64,000 nt of DNA from DATLNM01 sp035536775 (GTDB taxonomy: Bacteria; Actinomycetota; CADDZG01; WHSQ01), in NCBI GenBank assembly GCA_035536775.1, contig DATLNM010000017.1, positions 11,686 through 75,685 of the forward strand, given 5' to 3'. The notes below the pieces were generated by a model. It was not told where the DNA came from. It ran no database searches and worked only from the letters and a program-made list of their open reading frames with translations. Each line of letters opens with the position of its first letter. Position 1 is the first letter of the stretch. The translations under genes were made by a program, and so were the position numbers. Positions 7,930-15,307 of this stretch are shown in pieces.

Positions 7930-9579
7930 ATGACACGCCCAGGCGTGATCGTCGTCTCGATGCTGTTCCTGAGCCAACTCCCCGTCGCCGGCGTCACCGC
8001 GGCCGAGACGCAGGTGTCTATACCGATGTCGGACGGGGTCGAGCTAGCCGGTGAGGTGCTGACGCCGGACACCGGCAAGAGCTTCCCGGTTCTGCTGAAT
8101 ATGACTCCGTACGGGCCCGCGACCTACTTCGATACGTATCGTGGCCAGGGCTACGCGCACGTGAACGTCGATATCCGGGGAACGGGAGCGTCGGGCGGAA
8201 AGCTCTGTCTCTTCTGCGTCCGTGAACAGCGTGACGTCTATGAGGTCGTCGAGTGGATCGCCAAGCAGGAATGGAGCGATGGCAACGTTGGTATGTATGG
8301 CGGGTCGTATCAAGGGATCACCCCCTTGATGGGCGCAGCTCATCAGCCTCCTCACCTCAAGGCGATCGTTCCGCAAGTCGTCCTTGCCGACGCCTACCGG
8401 GACATCGTCTGGCACAACGGCCTCTTCAACCTGAACTTCGTCGCTCAATGGACCGCGCTCCAGTTCGGCCTGGGGCAGACCGGTATCGGTCCTACGAGTG
8501 ATGCCGCTTCTCGCCCGGAACAACGCCTTGCCGCCGAGTCGCGTCTGATCCCCTGGGATGGCGCTTTCTATAAGGAGCGATCGATCTACACGAAGTTCGA
8601 CCGGATCAAAGTGCCGACGCTGCTGCTCGGGGGATGGTTCGACGGTTTCTCGCGTGGGACCGTCCGTGACTACCAGGGCATCGCCAGCGAACACAAGCGG
8701 TTGGTGATGATGCCCTGCACGCACAAGGGTTGCGGCGGCCCCTTCGACCCGGGCAGCGAGTATCCCGACGGCATGACGATCCCAGGGCTCGAGGATCCCG
8801 TCCTCGCATGGATGGACCACTTCCTGAAGGGGGTCGACAACGGAGTCGAGGCGGGTGCTCCCGTCCTGTACTACGACATCGGCAGCCACGAGTGGGTCGG
8901 CGCGGCGTCTTGGCCGCCGCGCGACACCCGACTCCAAACCTTCTATCTCTCCGGCGATCCGAGTGGCTCGGCTTCTTCCCTCAACGATGGGTCGCTGGTG
9001 GCGAACATTCCCGACTCGGACGCCGTCGAAGACCGTTTCGTCTACAACCCCTTCGTTGGGGTCACCGAGGCGATGTCGAAGTGGGGGACCGTCGCCGCGA
9101 CGCCACACGCGCGCACAGACAATCGCCCGGACGAAGCGCAATCGCTCACCTACACGACCCCGCCGATGGACAAGCCGATGGTGCTAGCCGGTCCGATGGA
9201 GCTCAACTTCTGGGCGATCACGTCGGCGTCGGACACGGACTGGATCGTGAAGGTCACTGATGTCGCCGACGACGGTTCCTCGAGGCTCCTCACGACGGGA
9301 TCGGTGCGGGCCTCACACCGGAAGTGGAGCAAGAAGCTGTCGAAACCGGGCGTCCCGTGGCTCCCGAACTCGTCGCCCGCGGCGGTCCCGGCGGGGAAGC
9401 CCCTCGAATATCGCGTGGATATCTGGGACATCGCGCACACGGTTCTGGAGGGTCACCGGCTTCGGATAACGATCTCGTCCGCCGATTTCCCCAACCACGA
9501 GCCTCTCTTCGAGCCAGCGGTCAACATCCTCTTGCACGCCAAGGCGTACCCGAGCAAGCTCCTCGTCACCACCCGTTAG
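7930..9579 (+). CDS. Secreted CocE/NonD-family alpha/beta hydrolase (X-Pro dipeptidyl-peptidase-like)
   Basis: About 549 residues. A signal peptide (about 1-25) is followed by an S15-type alpha/beta hydrolase domain: DIRGTGASGG, the nucleophile elbow MYGGSYQG (Ser), the Asp in LLLGGWFDGFSRG, and the His in the PCTHKG region. A C-terminal jelly-roll (about 340-549; LSGDPSG through LRITISSADFPN) is typical of CocE. Family members hydrolyse esters or amides such as cocaine, beta-lactam esters and X-Pro peptides; the substrate here is unknown. The ATG at 7930 is preferred because the signal peptide starts there; a GTG at 7903 is in frame. A paralogue lies at 15308. Confidence 0.88.
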   Translation: MTRPGVIVVSMLFLSQLPVAGVTAAETQVSIPMSDGVELAGEVLTPDTGKSFPVLLNMTPYGPATYFDTYRGQGYAHVNVDIRGTGASGGKLCLFCVREQRDVYEVVEWIAKQEWSDGNVGMYGGSYQGITPLMGAAHQPPHLKAIVPQVVLADAYRDIVWHNGLFNLNFVAQWTALQFGLGQTGIGPTSDAASRPEQRLAAESRLIPWDGAFYKERSIYTKFDRIKVPTLLLGGWFDGFSRGTVRDYQGIASEHKRLVMMPCTHKGCGGPFDPGSEYPDGMTIPGLEDPVLAWMDHFLKGVDNGVEAGAPVLYYDIGSHEWVGAASWPPRDTRLQTFYLSGDPSGSASSLNDGSLVANIPDSDAVEDRFVYNPFVGVTEAMSKWGTVAATPHARTDNRPDEAQSLTYTTPPMDKPMVLAGPMELNFWAITSASDTDWIVKVTDVADDGSSRLLTTGSVRASHRKWSKKLSKPGVPWLPNSSPAAVPAGKPLEYRVDIWDIAHTVLEGHRLRITISSADFPNHEPLFEPAVNILLHAKAYPSKLLVTTR

Positions 9580-9594
9580 TTACCTCTGAGTAGC

Positions 9595-9608
9595 GCCCCA
9601 AGTGGGGC
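9595..9608. terminator. Small hairpin between convergent genes
   Basis: GCCCCA-AG-TGGGGC in the 30 bp between the CocE stop and the stop of the minus-strand molybdoenzyme. It could serve both transcripts, but there is no T-tract on either side. Confidence 0.35.
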
Positions 9609-9609
9609 A

Positions 9610-11202
9610 CTAAGAGACCTCGGCTGAGACCGAGTGCCAGCCGGACGCGCCGAGAGGGTGGGGCGGGGTTTCCGATTCTTCTTGGAGCTCGCCGGTGCCG
9701 TCGGTTGCGCGCGCTACTACCAGGACCTCGCCTGACGACTGCGGGACCCATTCGTAGGCCCATTGGTGCCAGGAGTAGCGGGAGATCGGCGCACGAAGGC
9801 GCGCCTCGGACCATGTCTCTCCTCTATCGGTCGAGACCTCGACCTTCGAGATGCCTCGGTCTCCGGCCCACGCGACTCCGGCGATCCATGCGGGGCGACC
9901 TCGCTTCAATACGTTGTCCGCACCCGCGACCACGTCGATCCGGGATTGAGTCTTGACGACGGCGACATCGGACCAGCCGCGCTTCTGCCAGTAGCCGACG
10001 TAGTTCCTCTTGGTGACCTCGATCGTCTCGAGCCATTTCACGTTCTTCATCCCGTAGATCGACGGGATGCGCACGCGGCATGGGAAGCCGTGTCCCTGGC
10101 TGAGGGGCTCACGGTTCTGCGCGATCGCGATCAACGTCGATGGATCGCGGGCCAGCTCTAGAGGGATCGAGTCGGAGTAACCGTCGGCTGCGCGGAACAC
10201 CACGTCACCTGACTTCAGGGACACCCCCGCCTCGTCGAGGACGTCGGCCAACCGGACGCCACCCCACAATGAATGCCCGACGAGATTCCCACCGACCTCA
10301 TTCGAGATGCACGACAGCACCGAGTACTCCTCGACGACCTCGAAGCGCGACTGGAGCTCCTCGAACGTTAGGTCGAGCGGCGTCGCGACCTGGCCGATGA
10401 CTTCGAGTGACCACTCATCGGCCTCGACCGACGGCTGGATCAGGTTGATGTCGACGATGTAGTGGTCCGCAGCGCTGGTGACCTCTTTGGTGAGCCCGGG
10501 GATGTCGGGCCAGTCGTCGCGCTGTGGGACGACCGCGCTGGTACCGGGCATCGCGATCGCAACGTCGGTGTTGGGGCCGCCGGCCCGTCGCGCAAACCAT
10601 CCGACGATTCCACCGGCGAGGCTGACTCCTGCAACACCGGTCACTCCCATCTTGAGCACGGCACGGCGCGTCGTATCCGGAGCTTCATCCGGAGCAGCCT
10701 CGGCGCGCCCCACGAGCGCCGCGCGTGCGACCACGACGTAGCTCACCCCCGCCACGAGGACCGCGATGCAGATGAGCGGTATCGAGACGTCGACGCCCGG
10801 GGCGAGTAACGCGGCCGTGCCTGCGAAGAGACCAAGGATCGAGGCAGCACCCACCCCACGCGCTCGGCCTGAACCCGGAACGCGCCGCAGTGCCTCCGCT
10901 CCAACTACGACCGCGGCGAGCAACGCGCCCAGGCCGAGCAGACGCATCGCCCAGTGGGCCAGGAGCTCGATGAAGAAGGTCGCGATATCGCCAGGGGTCG
11001 AGCGAAGGACGCGCGACGCGATCGCGGACGGCGGGAACGGAACGCTCTCGAAGAAGCCCGAGATGACCCAGAGCACCGCCAGCGCCACCGCCGCACCGGA
11101 CGCGCCGGCGATCCTCAGGGCGTGGGGATCGGGTCTGTCCTCCTCGAAGGCAGCCTCGGCGCGGGTGTCGTCCACCTCATCATTGTCGCCCGCCGCACCC
11201 AC
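9610..11202 (-). CDS. Polytopic molybdopterin (sulfite-oxidase-like) oxidoreductase with an internal Tat segment
   Basis: 530 residues. Four hydrophobic segments (about 31-51, 75-103, 117-136, 140-160) precede a twin-arginine segment TRRAVLK at 178-184, which runs into a fifth helix (to about 203). Then comes an external oxidoreductase molybdopterin domain (about 225-420) with the Mo-coordinating Cys in SVLSCISNEVGG (Cys298), and a sulfite-oxidase dimerisation domain to the end. This matches a known actinobacterial group in which the last helix is moved by Tat after Sec inserts the others. Substrate unknown (sulfite, methionine sulfoxide or other). GTG start with AGAGG upstream. Confidence 0.9.
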   Translation of the reverse strand: MGAAGDNDEVDDTRAEAAFEEDRPDPHALRIAGASGAAVALAVLWVISGFFESVPFPPSAIASRVLRSTPGDIATFFIELLAHWAMRLLGLGALLAAVVVGAEALRRVPGSGRARGVGAASILGLFAGTAALLAPGVDVSIPLICIAVLVAGVSYVVVARAALVGRAEAAPDEAPDTTRRAVLKMGVTGVAGVSLAGGIVGWFARRAGGPNTDVAIAMPGTSAVVPQRDDWPDIPGLTKEVTSAADHYIVDINLIQPSVEADEWSLEVIGQVATPLDLTFEELQSRFEVVEEYSVLSCISNEVGGNLVGHSLWGGVRLADVLDEAGVSLKSGDVVFRAADGYSDSIPLELARDPSTLIAIAQNREPLSQGHGFPCRVRIPSIYGMKNVKWLETIEVTKRNYVGYWQKRGWSDVAVVKTQSRIDVVAGADNVLKRGRPAWIAGVAWAGDRGISKVEVSTDRGETWSEARLRAPISRYSWHQWAYEWVPQSSGEVLVVARATDGTGELQEESETPPHPLGASGWHSVSAEVS

Positions 11203-11261
11203 AAAGCCCAGACCTCTAGGTCTTGCGTCTCCTCCGCAACGGCATCACGTGCGCGGTCGAC

Positions 11262-11861
11262 TTACCAGCCACGGTCGATCCATTCCTGTAATTGCGGCTT
11301 CTCGGCGCCGATCGTCGTGTCCTTGCCGTGGCCCGGATAGACAGCAGTGTCGTCGGGAAGCACGAACAGCTTCGTCTTGATGTGCCCGATGATCTCCTCG
11401 AACTTCGCGGCGTCGCCCCACGTGTTGCCGGGCCCGCCTGGGAACAACGTGTCCCCCGAGATGAGGTGACGTCCATAGAGCAAACACACGCTGCCGGGCG
11501 TATGTCCCGGCGTGAGCATCACCTTGACCTCACGCTGGCCGAACTTGACGACATCACCATCGGACAGCTCCTGATCGATCGCAACCGGGTAGTCCTCAGC
11601 AGGATGCGCGTAAACCGGGACCCCAAGGCGCTCCTTCAACTCCGGCAACGCTTGAACGTGGTCCATGTGACCGTGCGTTTGGACGATCGCGACGATGTTT
11701 GCTCCTTCGGCGCCGGCAAGGATCTCGTCGGTCTCGAAGCACCCGTCGATGAGTAACGCATCGTGGGTCTCGGGGCACTCGAGGACATAGACGTTGTTCT
11801 CCATCGTGCCGACCTCGATCTTGCGCACGATGAGGTCGTCGCCCTCGTAGTGATGAGTCAT
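11262..11861 (-). CDS. MBL-fold metallo-hydrolase (glyoxalase II-like)
   Basis: 199 residues with the metallo-beta-lactamase signature THGHMDH, the second-shell His in TPGHTPGSV, the metal-bridging Asp in ISGDTLF and a final His in YPGHG. This is the short glyoxalase II-like form, about 190-220 residues. Likely hydrolyses a thioester such as an S-acyl-glutathione/mycothiol-type substrate, but the specificity cannot be read. The ATG overlaps the upstream ygfZ stop by four bases (ATGA), so the two are co-translated. The molybdoenzyme gene follows 60 bp downstream on the same strand. Confidence 0.9.
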   Translation of the reverse strand: MTHHYEGDDLIVRKIEVGTMENNVYVLECPETHDALLIDGCFETDEILAGAEGANIVAIVQTHGHMDHVQALPELKERLGVPVYAHPAEDYPVAIDQELSDGDVVKFGQREVKVMLTPGHTPGSVCLLYGRHLISGDTLFPGGPGNTWGDAAKFEEIIGHIKTKLFVLPDDTAVYPGHGKDTTIGAEKPQLQEWIDRGW

Positions 11862-12697
11862 GGTGCGACGGTGACCTCGGCGTCGGGCGCGCCAAGGCGA
11901 GCGCCCTCTTCGACCGAGTGATTCAGCATCGCCAGACCATGCCCATCGATGACGCTGGTTATCCGTCCGACGACTTCGTCCCTCGAAGTGAGCTCATCGC
12001 CCGGCTGTGCCGAACCGGACACCGACACCAGGCGCAGCTTGCGATTGACCTTCCCGCGGAAGTTGATCTTGGACATCGCCTCTTGGCCGACATAGCAACC
12101 CTTCGTGAAGCTGATCGTGCGGTCCTCGATGCCGGCCTCGAACGGGATCGTCTTCTCGTTCATGTCACGTCCCCAACGCGGGACACCATTTCGGACTCGT
12201 AGAGTCTCGAGGTCGTCTTCGGTCGCGGTCTCGGCGCCGGCCGCCGCGAGTTGCGCGATCACAACTGCCGCGTCGCCCTCGATCCAGATGTATCCCGCGG
12301 GCGCTCCAAGTGACTCCGTCGGATGGAGCAAGGCGTCCGGCGCCGCGGCGGTTGCAACCTCTCGCCAAGACTCCCCCACAACGAGGACCAGGCTCATGTC
12401 GTCTGCGTCGACGACCTCGACGCGCGTCGCGATGATGTACTTACGGATGGCTTCGGGGAGAGTCTCTTTGAGCTCGGGCTCGAAGTGCGCGTAGATGGCC
12501 TCCTCGGTCGCGACCGTCTCGAGGTAGCCGACCATCCGGCCGTGTGCCGTGATGAGCGACGTGTCGCGCGCCTCGCCTGGAGCGATGTCCTCGAAGGCCT
12601 GCGTCATGATCTGGTGGAGGAACCAGGCGCGCTGCTCACCCGTGAAGCGCAGCTTCCCGCGGTCGGACCGGTCCTGATAACTCAGGGTCGCTGTCAT
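11858..12697 (-). CDS. ygfZ: Folate-binding protein YgfZ (tRNA-modifying GTPase-like / Fe-S maintenance)
   Basis: 279 residues, GcvT-like fold. The diagnostic YgfZ motif is KGCYVGQEAMSKINFRGKVNRKL, with the conserved Cys near residue 200. Known members bind tetrahydrofolate and support repair or assembly of some Fe-S enzymes. The ATG at 12697 gives MTATLSYQDRSDRGKL, the usual start; the frame is open 93 nt further without support. It overlaps the MBL-hydrolase gene. GAGGGAAG lies upstream, though more distant than usual. Confidence 0.9.
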   Translation of the reverse strand: MTATLSYQDRSDRGKLRFTGEQRAWFLHQIMTQAFEDIAPGEARDTSLITAHGRMVGYLETVATEEAIYAHFEPELKETLPEAIRKYIIATRVEVVDADDMSLVLVVGESWREVATAAAPDALLHPTESLGAPAGYIWIEGDAAVVIAQLAAAGAETATEDDLETLRVRNGVPRWGRDMNEKTIPFEAGIEDRTISFTKGCYVGQEAMSKINFRGKVNRKLRLVSVSGSAQPGDELTSRDEVVGRITSVIDGHGLAMLNHSVEEGARLGAPDAEVTVAP

Positions 12698-12779
12698 ACG
12701 CCCATTCTTCCCTCTTCGGGCAACCCACCCTGACGGTTGGGTTGGCCTGCGACGGCAGCCCGACTGGCTGCCTTTGCAC

Positions 12780-12799
12780 GCGATTGTCAAGACAATCGC
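12780..12799. promoter_or_regulatory. 20-bp palindromic operator, copy 1
   Basis: GCGATTGTC-AA-GACAATCGC, perfect 9-bp arms, ending 17 bp before an acyl-CoA dehydrogenase start and just ahead of its -10 box. A copy identical except for the central dinucleotide is at 21192-21211, before another acyl-CoA dehydrogenase gene. Its size and symmetry fit a TetR- or GntR-type repressor dimer. Confidence 0.7.
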
Positions 12800-12804
12800 T
12801 CAAT

Positions 12805-12810
12805 TATCCT
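12805..12810 (+). promoter_or_regulatory. -10 box of a probable leaderless acyl-CoA dehydrogenase transcript
   Basis: TATCCT, then exactly 6 nt, then the GTG start at 12817. The first transcribed base would be at or next to the start codon. The upstream palindrome would cover the -35 region. Confidence 0.55.
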
Positions 12811-12816
12811 CACCCG

Positions 12817-13953
12817 GTGGACTTCGCCCTCCCAGACGAGATCGAGCAGTTCCGTAGCGCGGCGCGCGCGTTCGCCCGCAAGGAGATCGCCCCCCTCGTG
12901 GAGGAGGCTGAATCTTCCGAGCGCACCCCGAGGGAGCTATTCCGGATCGCAGGACGCCAGGGCTTCCTCGGCATCCGTTATCCCGAGGAGGTCGGCGGCG
13001 CAGGGGCGAGCGTTCTCGCCGAGTGCGTCCAGCGAGAAGAGTTCGGCTATGTCTGCTCGGGCCTCGCGTCGGCACTCTCGGTCTCTTCGCACCTCGGGAC
13101 CTATCCGATCCATGCGTTCGGCACCCCCGACCAGCAGCAGAGCTATCTTCGAGCCGCGCTCGAGGGGGAGAAGGTCAGCGCGTTCGGTCTGACCGAGCCC
13201 GACGCAGGGTCCGACGTCCGCTCCATCAAGACGCGTGCTACGCGTACCGGCGGAGGATGGGTCCTCAAAGGCCGCAAGACGTTCATCACGAACGCGCCGA
13301 TCGCGGACTTCATGATCATCGTCGCCTACACCGATCCCGACGCAGGCATCGATGGGATGGCCTTGTTCATCGTCGACCTTCCTGCGAAGGGCGTCGAGAT
13401 CACACGCATCAAGAAGATGGGCAACCTCTCCTCCGAGATTGCAGACGTCGCGCTCGAGAACGTCGAGGTCCCCGAGGAGGCATGTCTGGGGGGTGACCGC
13501 GGCGCGTTCAAGAAGGTGATGCAGACGCTCAACGTCGGCCGCGTCATCGTGTCCGGAGGCGCACTCGGGGTCGCTCAAGCGGCGCTCGATGCCGCGGTCG
13601 CGTACGCGACCGATCGCAGCGCGTTCGGGAAGCCCATCGGCAAGTACCAAGGGGTGTCGTTCCCACTCGCGCGGGCGGCCGCCCAGATCGAGGCGGCGCG
13701 CCTCGCGGTGCACAAGGCGGCGTGGCTCTTCGACCAGGGCAAAGACCCCGTCATCGAGACGTCGATGGCCAAGCTCCTCGCAGGAGATGCCGTCGTCGAC
13801 GTGACCGATAAGGCCATCCGGACGTTCGGCGGCTACGGGTACATGCGGGAGTTCCCCATAGAGAGGTTTTACCGGGACGCCCGCTACTTCGCGATCGTCG
13901 AGGGCACCCAGGAGATCCACCAGCGCGTAATCGCCACCCAGCTCGGCCTGTGA
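12817..13953 (+). CDS. Acyl-CoA dehydrogenase
   Basis: FAD enzyme that forms the 2,3-double bond of acyl-CoA in beta-oxidation or amino-acid breakdown. About 378 residues. ACAD signatures: FGLTEPDAGSDV (flavin/substrate), the DRSAFGKPIGKYQ region, and the C-terminal FGGYGYMREFPIERFYRDAR followed by the catalytic Glu in EGTQEIH. This most resembles short/branched-chain types. The GTG at 12817 gives VDFALPDEIEQFR, a family-typical start; an in-frame ATG at 12742 would add 25 unrelated residues spanning the promoter. It is preceded by a palindromic operator and a leaderless-type -10 box. Confidence 0.93.
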   Translation: MDFALPDEIEQFRSAARAFARKEIAPLVEEAESSERTPRELFRIAGRQGFLGIRYPEEVGGAGASVLAECVQREEFGYVCSGLASALSVSSHLGTYPIHAFGTPDQQQSYLRAALEGEKVSAFGLTEPDAGSDVRSIKTRATRTGGGWVLKGRKTFITNAPIADFMIIVAYTDPDAGIDGMALFIVDLPAKGVEITRIKKMGNLSSEIADVALENVEVPEEACLGGDRGAFKKVMQTLNVGRVIVSGGALGVAQAALDAAVAYATDRSAFGKPIGKYQGVSFPLARAAAQIEAARLAVHKAAWLFDQGKDPVIETSMAKLLAGDAVVDVTDKAIRTFGGYGYMREFPIERFYRDARYFAIVEGTQEIHQRVIATQLGL

Positions 13954-13974
13954 TGCCCGTTCTGGCAAGTTTGC

Positions 13975-13989
13975 CCAGCCGCGGGCTGG
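13975..13989. terminator. Hairpin after acyl-CoA dehydrogenase
   Basis: CCAGCC-GCG-GGCTGG, six perfect pairs, 20 bp after the stop codon. There is no T-run; weak evidence for termination. Confidence 0.35.
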
Positions 13990-14018
13990 AAATGAACGGA
14001 ACTTGAACAGCTTCCCCC

Positions 14019-14024
14019 TATAGT
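14019..14024 (+). promoter_or_regulatory. Candidate -10 box for the SCP2-hydrolase gene
   Basis: TATAGT, 10 nt before the ATG at 14035, with GGAG between. A TTGAAC lies only 10 nt upstream, too close for a standard -35. Confidence 0.4.
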
Positions 14025-14034
14025 CCGGAGATAC

Positions 14035-15246
14035 ATGGCTCGCACTGCTGAAGGGCCCGCAGGGCTCATCGAGCAACTCCCCTCCCGGTTCACAACCGAA
14101 GCAGGAACGGCCATCGATGGGCGCTATCGCCTCCACATCGGACGCACCCGACGTGACGTCATCGTCGTGGGCGGCGCGTGCCGCGTCGAGAAAGCCAATG
14201 GCGTGCTGCCGGACGCAGAGATCCGCACCGACCCCGACACCTGGGAGCTGATCGATCAAGGCCGCATCTCGGGAATCGAAGCCTTCGCCGACCGGAGGCT
14301 TCACGTGCGAGGGAGCATCTCGAAGGTCCTCGGGTTCGAGCCGATGTTCGAACGTCCCGCGGCCGGCGGGATGCGGTACACGCTCGAGAAGGCCCGAACG
14401 CGGAACTCCACGATCTCTTACATCGCAGCGGGCCGTGAGGGCGCCCCGCCCCTCATCTTGCTTCACGGCCTAGGCGGAACTAACTCGTCATGGCTGACGG
14501 TGCTGCCCGCGCTCGCCCGCCGCTACCGCGTCCTCGCGATCGATTTCCCGGGCTTCGGTGCCTCATCGAAACCGCTGGGCCGATACACCGCGCCGTGGTT
14601 CGCCAAGCATGTCTTCGCGTTCATGGACGAGCTGGGATACGGGAGCTCGTACGTCGCCGGCAACTCGATGGGGGGCCGCGTCGCTATGGAGATGGCGATG
14701 CTCGAGCCCGAACGAGTACGTGCGATCGCATGTCTGTGCCCCGCTGCCGCGTTCTCGAAGCGACCCGGGCTGCTCCTGGCGAAGCTCGCCCGGCCGGAAC
14801 TGGGTGTAGTCGCGGCCCGGCTCCCCCGCTCGCAGCTCATCGAAGGACTCAAGGATCTCTTCGCCGACCCAAGCCGGATCGACCCGGAGTGGTTCGAAGC
14901 GGCCATCGATGATTTCCTCGTGACATGGCGGAGTCCCCGGGCGCGCCTTGCATTCTTCGCGTCGCTCCGCAACATCTACCTCGACGAGCCCGACGGCGAT
15001 AGCGGCTTCTGGACGCGCCTCAAGGAGTTGAGCGTCCCCGCGCTCTACCTCTACGGCCACAACGATCGCCTGATCACGTCGCGCTTCGGCCAGCGGGTCC
15101 TGAAGACCTTGAGCACGGCCACCGTAGAGATGTGGGACGACTGCGGCCATGTGCCGCAGCTCGAGCACCCGATGCGGACCGCCCAACTGCTCGGGCGGTT
15201 CTTCTCCGCAACCCCCGGCGCCATGCCCGACCGCCGCGCGGTTTAG
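14035..15246 (+). CDS. SCP2 sterol-carrier domain fused to an alpha/beta hydrolase
   Basis: 403 residues in two domains. Residues about 8-110 look like an SCP2 lipid-binding domain (DGRYRLHIG, then ADAEIRTDPDTW-like spacing, and RLHVRGSI). Residues about 125-395 are an alpha/beta hydrolase: oxyanion HGLGG, nucleophile GNSMGG, acid Asp in YGHNDRLI, and His in CGHVPQLEHP. No signal peptide, so cytosolic. The fusion suggests a hydrolase for a bulky lipid ester or lactone presented by the SCP2 pocket. It lies between an acyl-CoA dehydrogenase and a CocE hydrolase on the same strand, consistent with lipid use. Substrate inferred only. Confidence 0.85.
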   Translation: MARTAEGPAGLIEQLPSRFTTEAGTAIDGRYRLHIGRTRRDVIVVGGACRVEKANGVLPDAEIRTDPDTWELIDQGRISGIEAFADRRLHVRGSISKVLGFEPMFERPAAGGMRYTLEKARTRNSTISYIAAGREGAPPLILLHGLGGTNSSWLTVLPALARRYRVLAIDFPGFGASSKPLGRYTAPWFAKHVFAFMDELGYGSSYVAGNSMGGRVAMEMAMLEPERVRAIACLCPAAAFSKRPGLLLAKLARPELGVVAARLPRSQLIEGLKDLFADPSRIDPEWFEAAIDDFLVTWRSPRARLAFFASLRNIYLDEPDGDSGFWTRLKELSVPALYLYGHNDRLITSRFGQRVLKTLSTATVEMWDDCGHVPQLEHPMRTAQLLGRFFSATPGAMPDRRAV

Positions 15247-15307
15247 CAGGAGTCCTCGCCGGGCGCGCCTAACATCGGACGAACCGGCGGCGAGGAGAGG
15301 GCACCGA

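Noticed and set aside
12937..14466. 509-residue open frame on the minus strand
   Set aside because: Antisense shadow of the acyl-CoA dehydrogenase and SCP2-hydrolase; His/Arg/Asp-rich, no domain, no ribosome site. Long open antisense frames are expected at this GC content.
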